Source: Planctomycetia bacterium
Lineage (GTDB): Bacteria > Planctomycetota > Planctomycetia > Gemmatales > HRBIN36
NCBI GenBank assembly: GCA_016795155.1
Contig: JAEUIE010000044.1
Coordinates: 1-64,000 of the forward strand
Direction of reading: 5' to 3'
Length of the DNA stretch: 64,000 nt
In this document: piece by piece, positions 55,558 through 64,000 of the stretch
Layout: the number at the start of each line of letters is the position of its first letter
Numbering within the stretch: the stretch's first letter is position 1
Notes under the pieces: model-generated
Told to the model about the DNA's origin: nothing
Databases searched by the model: none
Seen by the model: only the letters and a program-made list of their open reading frames with translations
Program-made: the position numbers and the translations under genes

Positions 55558-57108
55558 ATGAAATTCACCATAATGTATTTCCGATCAGCGTTCAGCTTGA
55601 TCGTATTGTCGATCTATTTCTGTTCCATGGCTGCACAGGAAGTCAAGCAGCCTCCAGCAATCGATGTCATACTGTGGTTTGATACGGAAGATTACATTCT
55701 CCCAGACAGCGATGATGCCGCTTTGCAACTGGCAACCTGGCTCACGGAACACAAAATCCAGGCAACCTTCAAAGTTGTTGGTGAAAAGGCTCGCACCCTG
55801 GAACGTCGTGGCCGGACTGATGTTATCAATGCCCTAAAGAAACACGAGATAGGTTACCACAGTAACTGGCACAGCATCCCGCCAACACCTACACAATATC
55901 TCGATGCCTGCGGCTGGCTTGATGGCGTTGCAGAATTCACACGACGAGAGAAGCCAGGTTACGACGATGTCGTCCGCATCTTTGGCCAGAAGCCCACTTG
56001 TTACGGCCAGCCGGGCAGTTCCTGGGGACCACAATCCCACGCAGCACTCAAATCATGGGGCATGAATATCTACCTCGATGCCGGCAGGCACATCGACCTT
56101 GATGGCAAACCCTTCTGGTATGGCGGCTTGCTCAATTTCTATCGCCTGAAGCAGCAGATTCGCGTGGGACTGTTTTACCCGCATGAACTGGAAGAAGCAC
56201 GCATTCGCTTTCTGCAGGCTAGAGATCAGTTGCTGGCTGAAGGTGGCGGCGTGATCAGCATTGTCTATCATCCGTGTGAATTTGTGCATCAGCAATTCTG
56301 GGACGGCGTCAACTTCAAGCACGGCGCCAATCCACCTCGTGACCAGTGGAAGTTGCCTCCCGTGAAAATTGATGCTGAAAAGAAACAGGCATTCCACAAT
56401 TTCGAACAGTACATCGCCTTCATGAAGCGATTTCCTGATGTGCGGTTTGTGACTGCAACGCAGGCGGCAGCGGCATATCCGGACAAAGCACGCAAGGAAT
56501 ATTGGACTTATCTCGAAGTGGAAAAACTGGCGCTGGATGCCTCAAGAAACTTTCATCTCCGCGGGATAAACTGGCTGGTTACCAAAGATTATGCACTCAG
56601 CCCGGCTGAGTTTTTCTGGCTGTGCATCATGGCAGTCGATAAGCAAATTGACAATGAAAAAGCAAGCACGCTGGATGTCATCATTTCCAAAACTCTACCT
56701 GGAGCCATTGCAGGTCCTTGCCGAGCACCCTGTAAGGAAGTCCAACGAAACCTTAAGCTAGATCGCAATGATATAGAGCGTGCTGTGGGGCAGGTGAAGG
56801 ATTATCTACAGGTCCACCAGCAGATTCCACCTGAAGTATGGATAGGCAGCCAGGCTGTAACGCCAGAACGATTTCTGCTGGAGATGGTGCGGACTCTCGA
56901 TTATCGATCACAGATTCGTCAAAAACCTCTGCGAACGGTGCTATTGATTTCAACGGACCCAGGGCTACTTACCACGAAACATGTCGCTGATAATGGCCCG
57001 CATCTCTGGAAATGGGTGATATTTCCTGAAGGCTTCTCGGCACCGAACGTGATGCATCACGCACGTTTGCAGGCATGGACTCTCAAACCTGCCATCAGAC
57101 AACCTTGA
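55558..57108 (+). CDS. exported polysaccharide deacetylase-like (NodB-fold) protein
   Basis: A 516-residue protein with an N-terminal signal (residues 5-25, ending MAAQ). The NodB-type metal site appears as WFDTED (D42, D45) and YHSNWH (H101, H105), with SSWGPQS later, so residues about 33-330 are likely a carbohydrate esterase family 4-like barrel. The C-terminal 180 residues (about 335-516) form an unassigned domain with repeated PPEVWIGSQAVTPERFLLEMVRTL. It starts 9 bp after the hydrolase gene, so they form one unit of exported enzymes. The substrate is unknown. Confidence 0.75.
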   Translation: MKFTIMYFRSAFSLIVLSIYFCSMAAQEVKQPPAIDVILWFDTEDYILPDSDDAALQLATWLTEHKIQATFKVVGEKARTLERRGRTDVINALKKHEIGYHSNWHSIPPTPTQYLDACGWLDGVAEFTRREKPGYDDVVRIFGQKPTCYGQPGSSWGPQSHAALKSWGMNIYLDAGRHIDLDGKPFWYGGLLNFYRLKQQIRVGLFYPHELEEARIRFLQARDQLLAEGGGVISIVYHPCEFVHQQFWDGVNFKHGANPPRDQWKLPPVKIDAEKKQAFHNFEQYIAFMKRFPDVRFVTATQAAAAYPDKARKEYWTYLEVEKLALDASRNFHLRGINWLVTKDYALSPAEFFWLCIMAVDKQIDNEKASTLDVIISKTLPGAIAGPCRAPCKEVQRNLKLDRNDIERAVGQVKDYLQVHQQIPPEVWIGSQAVTPERFLLEMVRTLDYRSQIRQKPLRTVLLISTDPGLLTTKHVADNGPHLWKWVIFPEGFSAPNVMHHARLQAWTLKPAIRQP

Positions 57109-57111
57109 TTG

Positions 57112-57336
57112 TTACACTTTAATTCCAACTCTCGCCAGTGCTTCGCCAACACGCTCTTCTGAGGGTAGTTGCGGCTGGTCTTTCAGCAAGTCGATGACCA
57201 CGTCAACCAGTCGATCTTCATTTGAATTCAATACCGCAACCATGTAATCATCCGATGGGGTCGATGTTTTCCTGGCAATCCGTCCCAGCACCATCAGGAT
57301 GGACCGAACAGCCACTCTGGTTTCATCCCGGTTCAT
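57112..57336 (-). CDS. small hypothetical protein
   Basis: A 74-residue, mostly helical, acidic protein (NRDETRVAVRSILMVLGRIA; EDRLVDVVIDLLKDQPQLPSEERVGEALARVG). There is no signal peptide, TM or metal motif. An AGGAG-like site (CAGGAGAAAC) precedes the ATG, and codon use resembles its neighbours, so it looks like a real gene. The stop lies 3 bp from that of the convergent deacetylase-like gene. No family is recognised. Confidence 0.6.
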   Translation of the reverse strand: MNRDETRVAVRSILMVLGRIARKTSTPSDDYMVAVLNSNEDRLVDVVIDLLKDQPQLPSEERVGEALARVGIKV

Positions 57337-57423
57337 GATGTTTCTCCTGATTCAATCAGAATCTGCATGCTATCAGAACCAGGAGCTACTTACTGCGCAT
57401 TTTTCATCAGGGATTGATAACGA

Positions 57424-58185
57424 CTATTCTTCACGCACAGGTTTCAATGCCCTTAGCTGCTCTACCCGTTTTTTGAAATCATCCATGTTGGAGGCATAGG
57501 TCATATTCCATCGCATGTTGACAACTGGTACCGTGGCCCAGTCAGAGGCTGGATGGCCCAGGCTGTCTGCCTTTTCTCCTTTGGTAGCTTTTTTGCTCAA
57601 TGTATTCAGCGCTCCACGTTGATTGGCAGCTTCGGCTAGCTGACCAGCCTTGTACAGGCTGCGGGTAATGTCTGCAAGCCAGCCCAGCCTGGTTAACACC
57701 CTGTTATCTCCCACTTCGCGTGCATAGGCGGTAATTAATCTTGATTTCCATTTAACTGTCGCAAGAAGATAAGGCATCGATTCGACGATGAGCCTGGGTA
57801 CCGCATCGCCTCGTATAGCCAGGCAGATGAGCTGTTCGACTGGCCTGAATGCACCCGGTATTCGAATATCCTGCATGGGCAGATCACGAATACCCCAGTA
57901 ACGCAACTCCACAGTCAATTCTGCAAGTGCCCCAACTGCCCCTTCCAAAGTACCACTAATGAACCATTGCAAAGGCACATCGAGAGAACGGGCCAATTCT
58001 GTTAGTTGTGCCAAGGTTGGATGCCTGCGACCGCTTTCGAAGGCCGATATTTCGCCCTGCCTTAACTGACATTTATCAGCAAGACCCTTCTGAGTCAGTC
58101 CCATCTGGCGGCGGGCACGGCTTAAATGTTTGCCAACTTCCTTCCATTCAGGCAGTTTTCCCAGCTCAATCGATGCACTTGGCAT
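57424..58185 (-). CDS. XRE-type helix-turn-helix regulator with an unknown C-terminal domain
   Basis: A 253-residue protein whose first 70 residues are a Cro/CI-type helix-turn-helix (LSRARRQMGLTQKGLADKCQLRQGEISAFESGRRHPTLAQL). The rest (about 85-250) is helical and unrecognised, with LPMQDIRIPGAFRPVEQLICLAIRGDAVPRLIVESMPYL. ATG at 58185 is chosen because it lies just ahead of the DNA-binding domain; a start at 58257 adds 24 unconserved residues. It is divergent from dnaA with a set of TGCAAT repeats in between, so it may control itself and dnaA. Confidence 0.75.
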   Translation of the reverse strand: MPSASIELGKLPEWKEVGKHLSRARRQMGLTQKGLADKCQLRQGEISAFESGRRHPTLAQLTELARSLDVPLQWFISGTLEGAVGALAELTVELRYWGIRDLPMQDIRIPGAFRPVEQLICLAIRGDAVPRLIVESMPYLLATVKWKSRLITAYAREVGDNRVLTRLGWLADITRSLYKAGQLAEAANQRGALNTLSKKATKGEKADSLGHPASDWATVPVVNMRWNMTYASNMDDFKKRVEQLRALKPVREE

Positions 58186-58502
58186 ATTCCGAATCTTTCT
58201 GCTTGGCAAAGGGGGGTCGAATGCAGTAAGATAACCACATGCAATCATGGATCGCATGAAGCGATGCTTATAGCATTATGCAATGGATAATCGCAAGATG
58301 CAATAGTGATTGCTGACGGATTTTCCCGTCTGGTACCCAGCCCCGTGAAAGAGCCGGCGGTGGGATGGATTCTTCAACTATCGGTGGAACCGAGCAGGCA
58401 ACTTGAGTGGGAGAGGGGATTCAGGCAGGACAAACCGGAGCACCCATTAATTACGGAACTGTGCATGCCCGTGTGGCGTGCCTTGCAACAAGTGCCACGG
58501 AT
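58186..58502. promoter_or_regulatory. regulator-dnaA spacer with three TGCAAT-type direct repeats
   Basis: This stretch of about 317 bp has no convincing gene. TGCAATCATGGAT (58240), TGCAATGGATAAT (58279) and TGCAATAGTGATT (58299) share TGCAAT plus a similar downstream part. Spacings are 39 and 20 bp, so they face the same side of the helix. They are good candidates for an operator of the divergent regulator or for dnaA control. No cluster of DnaA boxes is seen. Confidence 0.45.
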
Positions 58503-60002
58503 ATGAGCACGACTCAACTGGTTCACCGCCCCGCGCCGGTTTCGCTCGATGAGTTAGCAACTCTGCTGGCCCATCGTCTGGGGGGAACCCGTTACGATGT
58601 CTGGTTCGGCAAAAGCAGAATGACCCTGAACAACGGTCTGCTCACGGTTCACGTTCCATCCCAGTTCCACAAAGACCGCATTGCCAAAAATTTCATGGAA
58701 CCCCTGCGCGAGGCAGCTCTGGAATCACTCGGCACCACGCCGGAAATTCAGATTGCGCTCGATACGCATCAGGCCATACTCCCTGCTTCCCTGCCCCTGT
58801 CGCCCAGCACTGGAGAATTGTTACCGGCTCGAACCACAGGAGTGGTTCGTTTACCTTTCACGGAGGATACCACCATGCCAGCACGTTCTGAAAATGCCCG
58901 TGCCGATCTTGCTCACAGGCGGGATACCGACCAGACTTTGAATCGTCCGGCCCGACAGCCCCGCAAATGGAAACTTCTCGACGACTTTGTTGTCGGTCCG
59001 TGTAACCGCCTGGCCTACCAGGGCATTATCAACCTGCTGCAGGATGTTGAACATTCGCCCAGACTCATCACCCTGTTCGGACCTTCCGGTGTTGGCAAAA
59101 CTCATTTGCTCGAAGGCCTCTATACATCGCTCAAAAAGCAAGTGCCTGGCGCCACGGTGATCTATCTCTCCGCAGAAGATTTCACCAATCGCTTCCTTGG
59201 TTCACTGAACACCAACCAGATGAACAGCTTCAAAAAGCAGTTCCGTGATGCCGCAGCGTTCCTGATTGACGACATCAGCTTCCTGGCCGGTAAAAAATCA
59301 TCCCAGGAAGAATTCATTCACACTGTCGATACGCTGATGCGGCACGGCCATCCTGTTGTACTCTCGTGCGATAAGCATCCCAAACTGCTCTCAGACACCA
59401 TGCCTCTACTGGCAGATCGCCTGATTGGTGGTGGCTGCTGGCCAATTGAACTTCCCGACAAAACCACACGCATCAACATTCTTCAGGCTAAGAGCGAAAA
59501 GCTCCATATGCATTTGCCCAAAGATGTTCTGCAATTCCTTGCTGACCGTATGCGGGGTAATGTTCGTGAGATTGAAGGCGTACTGCATACCATCCGACAT
59601 TATTCCCAGGTACACCAGGCTACGATCACGCTGGCGATGGTTCGGGAAGCAGTCTCCGATCAGTTTCCAGAGCAACGCAAGGTAACCACGCTGCCTCAAT
59701 TGGAATTGCTTGTCTGCAAACAACTCGGAATCGAACCCAAGCGGCTTCATGATGGCAGTCGGGCACGGGCTGTCAGCTATCCCCGCATGCTGGTGATGTA
59801 CCTGGCACGCCGGCTGGCTGGAGCAAGTTACAGCGAAATCGGCCAGTTCTATGGTGCCAAGAGTCACACCACGGCCATTGCTGCTGAACGCAAAGTGGCC
59901 CGCATGCTGGAAGAAGATGCACCACTGTTTGCCAACATAGACCGTTGTCCGGTACGTGAAATTATTGAATCGGTCGAACGCGAGGTGTATCGGGTGAAAT
60001 AG
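58503..60002 (+). CDS. dnaA: chromosomal replication initiator DnaA
   Basis: A 499-residue AAA+ initiator. Domain I is at residues 10-80 (YDVWFGKSRMTLNNGLLTVHVPS), followed by a variable domain II. The AAA+ core has Walker A GPSGVGKTH and Walker B AFLIDDISFLAG. Domain IV has the DNA-binding helix pair (YPRMLVMYLARRLAGASYSEIGQFYGAKSHTTAI), where KSHTTA replaces the more usual R/KDHSTV. The start at 58503 is chosen because the conserved domain I follows directly; an upstream in-frame start at 58407 adds 32 unconserved residues. dnaN, recF and gyr genes are not adjacent. Confidence 0.93.
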   Translation: MSTTQLVHRPAPVSLDELATLLAHRLGGTRYDVWFGKSRMTLNNGLLTVHVPSQFHKDRIAKNFMEPLREAALESLGTTPEIQIALDTHQAILPASLPLSPSTGELLPARTTGVVRLPFTEDTTMPARSENARADLAHRRDTDQTLNRPARQPRKWKLLDDFVVGPCNRLAYQGIINLLQDVEHSPRLITLFGPSGVGKTHLLEGLYTSLKKQVPGATVIYLSAEDFTNRFLGSLNTNQMNSFKKQFRDAAAFLIDDISFLAGKKSSQEEFIHTVDTLMRHGHPVVLSCDKHPKLLSDTMPLLADRLIGGGCWPIELPDKTTRINILQAKSEKLHMHLPKDVLQFLADRMRGNVREIEGVLHTIRHYSQVHQATITLAMVREAVSDQFPEQRKVTTLPQLELLVCKQLGIEPKRLHDGSRARAVSYPRMLVMYLARRLAGASYSEIGQFYGAKSHTTAIAAERKVARMLEEDAPLFANIDRCPVREIIESVEREVYRVK

Positions 60003-60032
60003 CCGGATACATCCAGGGGGGGCGTCAGCAAG

Positions 60033-60062
60033 ACATGCTCACAGCGCAAGCTGTGAGCATGT
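60033..60062 (+). other. 13-bp perfect hairpin with GCAA tetraloop downstream of dnaA
   Basis: ACATGCTCACAGC (60033-60045) pairs perfectly with GCTGTGAGCATGT (60050-60062) around a GCAA loop of GNRA type. It lies 30 nt after the dnaA stop. Only a weak T-rich run follows, so it could be a terminator, an mRNA-stabilising end or a REP-like element. Confidence 0.65.
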
Positions 60063-60183
60063 TGCATTTCCAGGTACATACATCCACTGTGACAACGATT
60101 CCTGGCGTTCACTCAACAAGCTACTTTACTTTCGTGATAGACAACATCATCATGACTATGAATACCTTTGACGGAATAGAGCC

Positions 60184-61047
60184 ATGCTGGCGTTACTTCT
60201 AGCCTCGTTGCTGACCGCACCTCCGGACGATATCTTCCAGATGAATAATCTGGTAGCCTGGTGCGTGGTTCCTTTTGATTCTAAAAATCGTCTGCCTCCC
60301 GAACGGGTGGCCATGCTGAAGACGCTGGGGTTCACCCGGCTGGCTTACGATTGGAGAGACAAGCATCTGCCAACCTTGGAACTTGAGCTCAAACACTGCA
60401 TTGATCAAGGCATCCGCATGCAGGCTGTCTGGTTTCCTGACCGCATTAACTTTGAAGCCAAGTGGATACTCGAAGTTCTTGAACGAAATAAAACCATCTG
60501 TGAACTCTGGGTCAATCTTCCCGAGCCGGTAGGAGAAAAAGACGAGGAGAAAGTGCAAGCTGCGATCCAGCATCTTAAGCCACTGGTGGATGCCGCCAGC
60601 AAGATTGGTTGTACGATCTGTCTTTACAATCACGGCGGCTGGATTGGCGAGCCAAAGAATCAACTCGCCATTCTGAAAGCTTTTGATGCGAATAAGATTG
60701 GTGTCATTTACAACCTGCACCATGGCCATCATCATCTCGACAAGTTTGCAGAAGTGCTCAAGCAACTGAAGCCTTATCTTAAATGCATTACCCTGAACGG
60801 TATGATTCCCGATGGCGACAAGAAGGGAAAGAAAATCATACCGGTTGGAGCGGGCAGTGAAGATTTGAAACTGCTCAAGATGATTCGCGATTCAGGCTAT
60901 ACAGGCCCGATCGCCATTCTCGGCCACGATCATACGGTGGATGTAGAAGAACGATTGCGCGACAATCTGGATGGATTGAACTGGCTCAAAGCCCAACTGA
61001 ATGGTTCGCATGCAGGACCTATGCCCAAGTGGCGAAGTTATAAATAA
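60184..61047 (+). CDS. sugar phosphate isomerase/epimerase-like TIM-barrel protein
   Basis: A 287-residue xylose isomerase-like (AP endonuclease 2 superfamily) barrel. It has a short N-terminal hydrophobic leader (residues 1-14), so it is probably exported. Motifs include FTRLAYDWRDKHLP, GCTICLYNHGGW with a candidate metal-binding His, VIYNLHHGHHHLDKF with a His cluster, YLKCITLNG, and a final PIAILGHDHTVDVEERLRDNLDGLNWL. The substrate is unknown. Planctomycetes have many paralogues, often near Gfo/Idh/MocA enzymes, although not here. It is convergent with the lipoprotein gene, 8 bp apart. Confidence 0.83.
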   Translation: MLALLLASLLTAPPDDIFQMNNLVAWCVVPFDSKNRLPPERVAMLKTLGFTRLAYDWRDKHLPTLELELKHCIDQGIRMQAVWFPDRINFEAKWILEVLERNKTICELWVNLPEPVGEKDEEKVQAAIQHLKPLVDAASKIGCTICLYNHGGWIGEPKNQLAILKAFDANKIGVIYNLHHGHHHLDKFAEVLKQLKPYLKCITLNGMIPDGDKKGKKIIPVGAGSEDLKLLKMIRDSGYTGPIAILGHDHTVDVEERLRDNLDGLNWLKAQLNGSHAGPMPKWRSYK

Positions 61048-61055
61048 TGTGTGTA

Positions 61056-62033
61056 CTACTTGGTTGCAGCCGTTTGCGCCTGCCAGGCTAAGGGCCAGGC
61101 ATTTCCCTTCTTCGGTGCAGTTGGAATGCGATGAGGCAGCACCGAGGCACCGCGCATGACTAGAACGACCTGTTGATCTGTGGGATACTGAACAAAAGCC
61201 AGATCGCCCCAGGTTTCTGCTTTGCCTTCATGCTGTACAGCCTGGCTGGCAGTGATCACCAGGTATTGCTCCTGACTGAGGGTCGTTTCCACGACCAGCT
61301 TTTCATACCGCTGATTGAATTTGTTTACTGTGTTGTTCAACTTGAGTGATTCGAGAAATACATTGGAAGATGCTTTAGGCACCAGGGCTGATTTTACAGC
61401 AGGTACCAGTCGGACTCGCGTCAGACCGTCTGTCGTTTTCTGCAACTGCATATCGAAGTAGAGTTCGATTTGAGACAGCTCACGAGCGGTATATTCTTTC
61501 TCTGCATCGGGAACAAGGAGATTCGCCTGTATGCCACGCGGCCCAACTGGCCAGGTGAGTTCCTGATCCTGCCGATTCATGACTCGCCGGGCTTCGACCA
61601 TGCAAATGGGAGATGCTTTCGGCGGTTCAACATATTTATCTTCAATGATAAACTGGTGCCTGATGATTTCTTTGTTCTGTTCAATAGCCTGGCGTGCATA
61701 CTCCGGGTTGGCCAGTGCTGCCTGCAATCTTGAACCACCGGCGGTACGCATCAAACCCATGCGTAAACCATGCCGAGCCAGTTGCTGACGGGTTTCCAGT
61801 GGAATAAACTGCTCGTCGAGTTCAGCCCACATGCCATCGTTCTTGAGGATAGGCTGATCCCGACGCCAGGTCATGGTGGCAACATCGAGTTGAGCCACCG
61901 ATTCATCTTCGGGATTGAGTGTAGAAAAAGGCTGCTTGAGCTGCTGTTTCCAGGCAACATTGTCCATGATTTCAGGCCAGACACAGCCTGAAACGAAACA
62001 GAAACCGGCCAGCAGAAAACTCCGTCGCTGCAC
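61056..62033 (-). CDS. putative lipoprotein, unknown function
   Basis: A 325-residue protein with a lipoprotein-type N-terminus (RRSFLLAGFCFVSGC, Cys17 as the candidate lipidation site). The body is mixed alpha/beta with ELTWPVGPRGIQANLLVPDAEKEYTARELSQIELYFD and VVETTLSQEQYLVI. No catalytic motif is seen. The layout resembles conserved planctomycete proteins of unknown function, but I cannot name a family. Confidence 0.72.
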   Translation of the reverse strand: MQRRSFLLAGFCFVSGCVWPEIMDNVAWKQQLKQPFSTLNPEDESVAQLDVATMTWRRDQPILKNDGMWAELDEQFIPLETRQQLARHGLRMGLMRTAGGSRLQAALANPEYARQAIEQNKEIIRHQFIIEDKYVEPPKASPICMVEARRVMNRQDQELTWPVGPRGIQANLLVPDAEKEYTARELSQIELYFDMQLQKTTDGLTRVRLVPAVKSALVPKASSNVFLESLKLNNTVNKFNQRYEKLVVETTLSQEQYLVITASQAVQHEGKAETWGDLAFVQYPTDQQVVLVMRGASVLPHRIPTAPKKGNAWPLAWQAQTAATK

Positions 62034-62127
62034 GTAGAAACTACCCCCTGTTTAACACAGCGGGGAGATAGCTCAGTTCATGGTTTCTGTCAATGGGGGT
62101 ATCAACATTGCTCAGTGAGCACTTCCT

Positions 62128-63252
62128 TCACTTCCCCTCTTTCAGTAGCGTATCCATAAGCTTCATACCCAGGTTATCTACATCTCGATTCGTGCCGCCC
62201 CGGTTGCAGAGGATGACCACTGCGACACCGGGCGATTTGCTGAAGGCACAATAGGTAGAAAAACCACCCGTACCGCCGTTGTGCCACCATACGCGCGACT
62301 TCTGCATATCAAGCATCAGCCAGGTCAGGCCGATCTGCATACGGGGATTCATTTCATATTGTGGAGCAAGTGCCAGGTTGAAAGCAGGCTGTAGCGCGTT
62401 AGTCTTGCCCATCGCTGCTTCCAGATAACGCAGCATGTCAGCAGCCGTTGAACGCACGCCACCGGCCCCTACCGCTGGATCGGTGAAATCCCAGTGTGGC
62501 ACCACAGTCCCCGTGGGAGAGTGTCCATCAATAAATCGTTTCTGCTCTGATGCTGGTACCGTGATAAAGCTGCTCTTCATTTCCAGTGGCTTAAACAACC
62601 GGTCGTCAATGAGTGTTGAGTAGTCTTTCCCATACTTGTGAGCGAGAGCAAATCCCAGTAAACCTGTGCCGAAATTGCTGTAATCCACCCTGGGCTTCTT
62701 CTCCACTTTCACCTTCGTTGTTTCCAGAGCTTTTTTGAGTTGATCGCTATCGAATCGGGAATCAGGGTCAGCCAGCAGCTTGCCATCTTTTCTAATGGCG
62801 TCCATCTGTATTTGAGGCATTCGGGGAAACCCTGATGTATGAGTCGCCAACTGTTCAAGAGTAACAGGTTTTCCATCCCGGGTTGGCACCGTCATCCCAG
62901 CAGGCAGATACTGCTGTATCGGATCATCCAGTTTCATTTCCATCCGCTGGATGGCATCCGCGAGAAGGATGGAAGTCATAGTCTTGGTAATCGAGCCGAT
63001 TTCAAAGATGGTATTCTCATCCAGCTTTTCGAGTTTTTCGGGCTTCTCGCCGATTGCCAGGTAATGCTTGTTGCCTTTCTGATCAATCACTCCAATCATC
63101 ACTTGATCGATTTTCTTCTTTTCCAGCATGGGGTTCAGCGTAGCCCGGGCTACTTCCTGCCAGGTGAGTTTTTCCTGTTTCGTTTTGGTTTCCTGTCCGA
63201 TGGAAACACTGGCGAGGAATATCGACAACTGCAGGACAAACAAATGCTTCAT
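62128..63252 (-). CDS. secreted serine hydrolase, beta-lactamase (class C) family
   Basis: A 374-residue exported enzyme with a signal peptide (residues 1-20, ending SIGQ). The class C/DD-peptidase catalytic SITK (S87, K90) and YSN (near 178) are visible. The third motif reads HNGG (WWHNGGTGGF), which replaces KTG. It most likely hydrolyses a peptide or ester; beta-lactam resistance should not be assumed. ATG at 63252 is chosen because the signal peptide begins there; the frame is open further upstream but crosses the divergent sod promoter region. Confidence 0.9.
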   Translation of the reverse strand: MKHLFVLQLSIFLASVSIGQETKTKQEKLTWQEVARATLNPMLEKKKIDQVMIGVIDQKGNKHYLAIGEKPEKLEKLDENTIFEIGSITKTMTSILLADAIQRMEMKLDDPIQQYLPAGMTVPTRDGKPVTLEQLATHTSGFPRMPQIQMDAIRKDGKLLADPDSRFDSDQLKKALETTKVKVEKKPRVDYSNFGTGLLGFALAHKYGKDYSTLIDDRLFKPLEMKSSFITVPASEQKRFIDGHSPTGTVVPHWDFTDPAVGAGGVRSTAADMLRYLEAAMGKTNALQPAFNLALAPQYEMNPRMQIGLTWLMLDMQKSRVWWHNGGTGGFSTYCAFSKSPGVAVVILCNRGGTNRDVDNLGMKLMDTLLKEGK

Positions 63253-63327
63253 TGGTTTCGTCCGAAAGGTTGCTAAGATAATAGCACATTCTAGTCGCAC
63301 CCTGCTCCACTTCCCAAGGAGATTTCC

Positions 63328-63942
63328 ATGAAGTTCGAACTTCCCAAACTCAGCTATCCTACTGCAGCCCTGGCTCCCGTGATCAGTCAGGAAACCATGG
63401 AACTCCATCATGGCAAGCACCATGCTGCTTATGTGACCAACCTGAATGCTGCTGTCGAAAAGCATGCCAGCCTGGCTGACAAATCGGTAGAAGCACTGCT
63501 CAAGGATTACAAGAGCCTGCCTGACGATGTTCGCCAGGCCATCATCAATAACGGCGGCGGACATTACAATCACAGCATGTTCTGGGAAATCATGGCTCCG
63601 GGCGGCAGCAAGGAACCCGTTGGCACGCTGAAGGATGCCATCGCTGGCATGGGTGGATTCGACAAACTGAAAGAACTGGTCAATGATGCCGGCATGAAGC
63701 GATTTGGCTCAGGCTGGTCCTGGCTCGTGGTTGATGGTGGCCACCTGAAAGTTGTCAGCACCGCCAATCAGGATTGCCCGCTGCAAAGCAACCAGTACGC
63801 CGTGTTGGGTGTGGATGTCTGGGAACACGCTTACTATGTCGATTATCGCAACCGTCGGGCTGACTACCTGAAGGAATGGTGGAAGGTTGTAAATTGGGAT
63901 ATTGTTGGACAACGCTACGATGCAGGCCTGAAGGCGAAGTAG
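63328..63942 (+). CDS. superoxide dismutase, Fe/Mn type
   Basis: A 204-residue cytoplasmic or periplasmic enzyme without signal peptide. Metal ligands follow the family pattern: a His in ETMELHHGKHHAAYV, a second His in NNGGGHYNHSMFW, and Asp and His in DVWEHAYYVDYRN. The GSGWSWLVV segment is also conserved. Metal preference (Fe or Mn) cannot be set by eye. ATG is preceded by AAGGAG. It is divergent from the serine hydrolase across 75 bp. Confidence 0.95.
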   Translation: MKFELPKLSYPTAALAPVISQETMELHHGKHHAAYVTNLNAAVEKHASLADKSVEALLKDYKSLPDDVRQAIINNGGGHYNHSMFWEIMAPGGSKEPVGTLKDAIAGMGGFDKLKELVNDAGMKRFGSGWSWLVVDGGHLKVVSTANQDCPLQSNQYAVLGVDVWEHAYYVDYRNRRADYLKEWWKVVNWDIVGQRYDAGLKAK

Positions 63943-64000
63943 TTCTATACCCAATGAAAAACACTTAATCTTCGATTTGCGATCTCCCCACGGAACTTTT

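Noticed and set aside
62128-63573. A longer serine hydrolase starting upstream of 63252
   Set aside because: The extra 107 codons overlap the start of the superoxide dismutase gene on the other strand, and a clean signal peptide begins at 63252.

Overview
The window looks like chromosomal DNA of a planctomycete, most likely in or near the Gemmatales/Gemmataceae. This is inferred from gene content: a roughly 1240-residue SecA with an expanded scaffold region, a Ser/Thr kinase with a TPR tail, DUF1573 and pre-peptidase-like secreted proteins, a Gfo/Idh/MocA oxidoreductase with a twin-arginine leader, a dnaA without dnaN/recF/gyrB beside it, and LPS-type genes (kdtA, a GT9 heptosyltransferase-like enzyme). 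Coding density is high, with about 47 genes and only short spacers. I saw no rRNA, tRNA, CRISPR or prophage.

Layout. 1-138 is the end of an IS5-type insertion sequence cut by the window edge. 156-3586 (minus) is an rsmD, CCA-adding/poly(A) polymerase-like, yqgE run followed by a secreted hypothetical. 3740-9905 holds a large secreted domain protein, a membrane-anchored TPR protein, an ABC-2 permease and an SDR. secA (10161) and kdtA (14036) follow, separated by a repeat-rich spacer. 15355-20011 (minus) has an undecaprenyl-phosphate sugar transferase, a DUF3052 protein, a PlsC/AMP-ligase fusion and trxA. 20258-23240 (plus) is a cytochrome c, ctaA, ctaB run for heme A synthesis. 23551-30851 (plus) encodes three large proteins headed by a PilM-like protein that appears fused to PilN; all three carry glycine-rich segments. 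30925-34447 has a small membrane protein, a DoxX-like protein and the Gfo/Idh/MocA oxidoreductase. 34450-40501 (minus) has an ABC receptor-permease fusion, two tandem POT transporters, a thioesterase and a MetE-like protein. 40794-46019 (plus) is carB, GT9, maf. A two-component pair, a DUF1573 protein and a kinase follow. gapA-pgk (52204-54527) form a glycolytic pair. The right end has two secreted enzymes, an XRE regulator divergent from dnaA, a TIM-barrel protein, a lipoprotein, a serine hydrolase and a superoxide dismutase.

The most unusual features are these. (1) Degenerate heptanucleotide repeats (consensus near NAGCACY) occur at four main loci. Two copies lie in frame inside enzymes: maf carries a 156-bp composite insertion of heptamers plus a REP-like palindrome, and kdtA carries a shorter one. 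(2) There is an apparent PilM-PilN fusion with two unrecognised membrane-anchored partners. (3) A MetE-like protein lacks three of the four zinc ligands. (4) RsmD has GPPY where the family has D/N-PPY. (5) A perfect 11-bp hairpin buries the ribosome binding site of the gene at 30925. Starts were adjusted where an internal ATG, ribosome binding site or family alignment argued for it.
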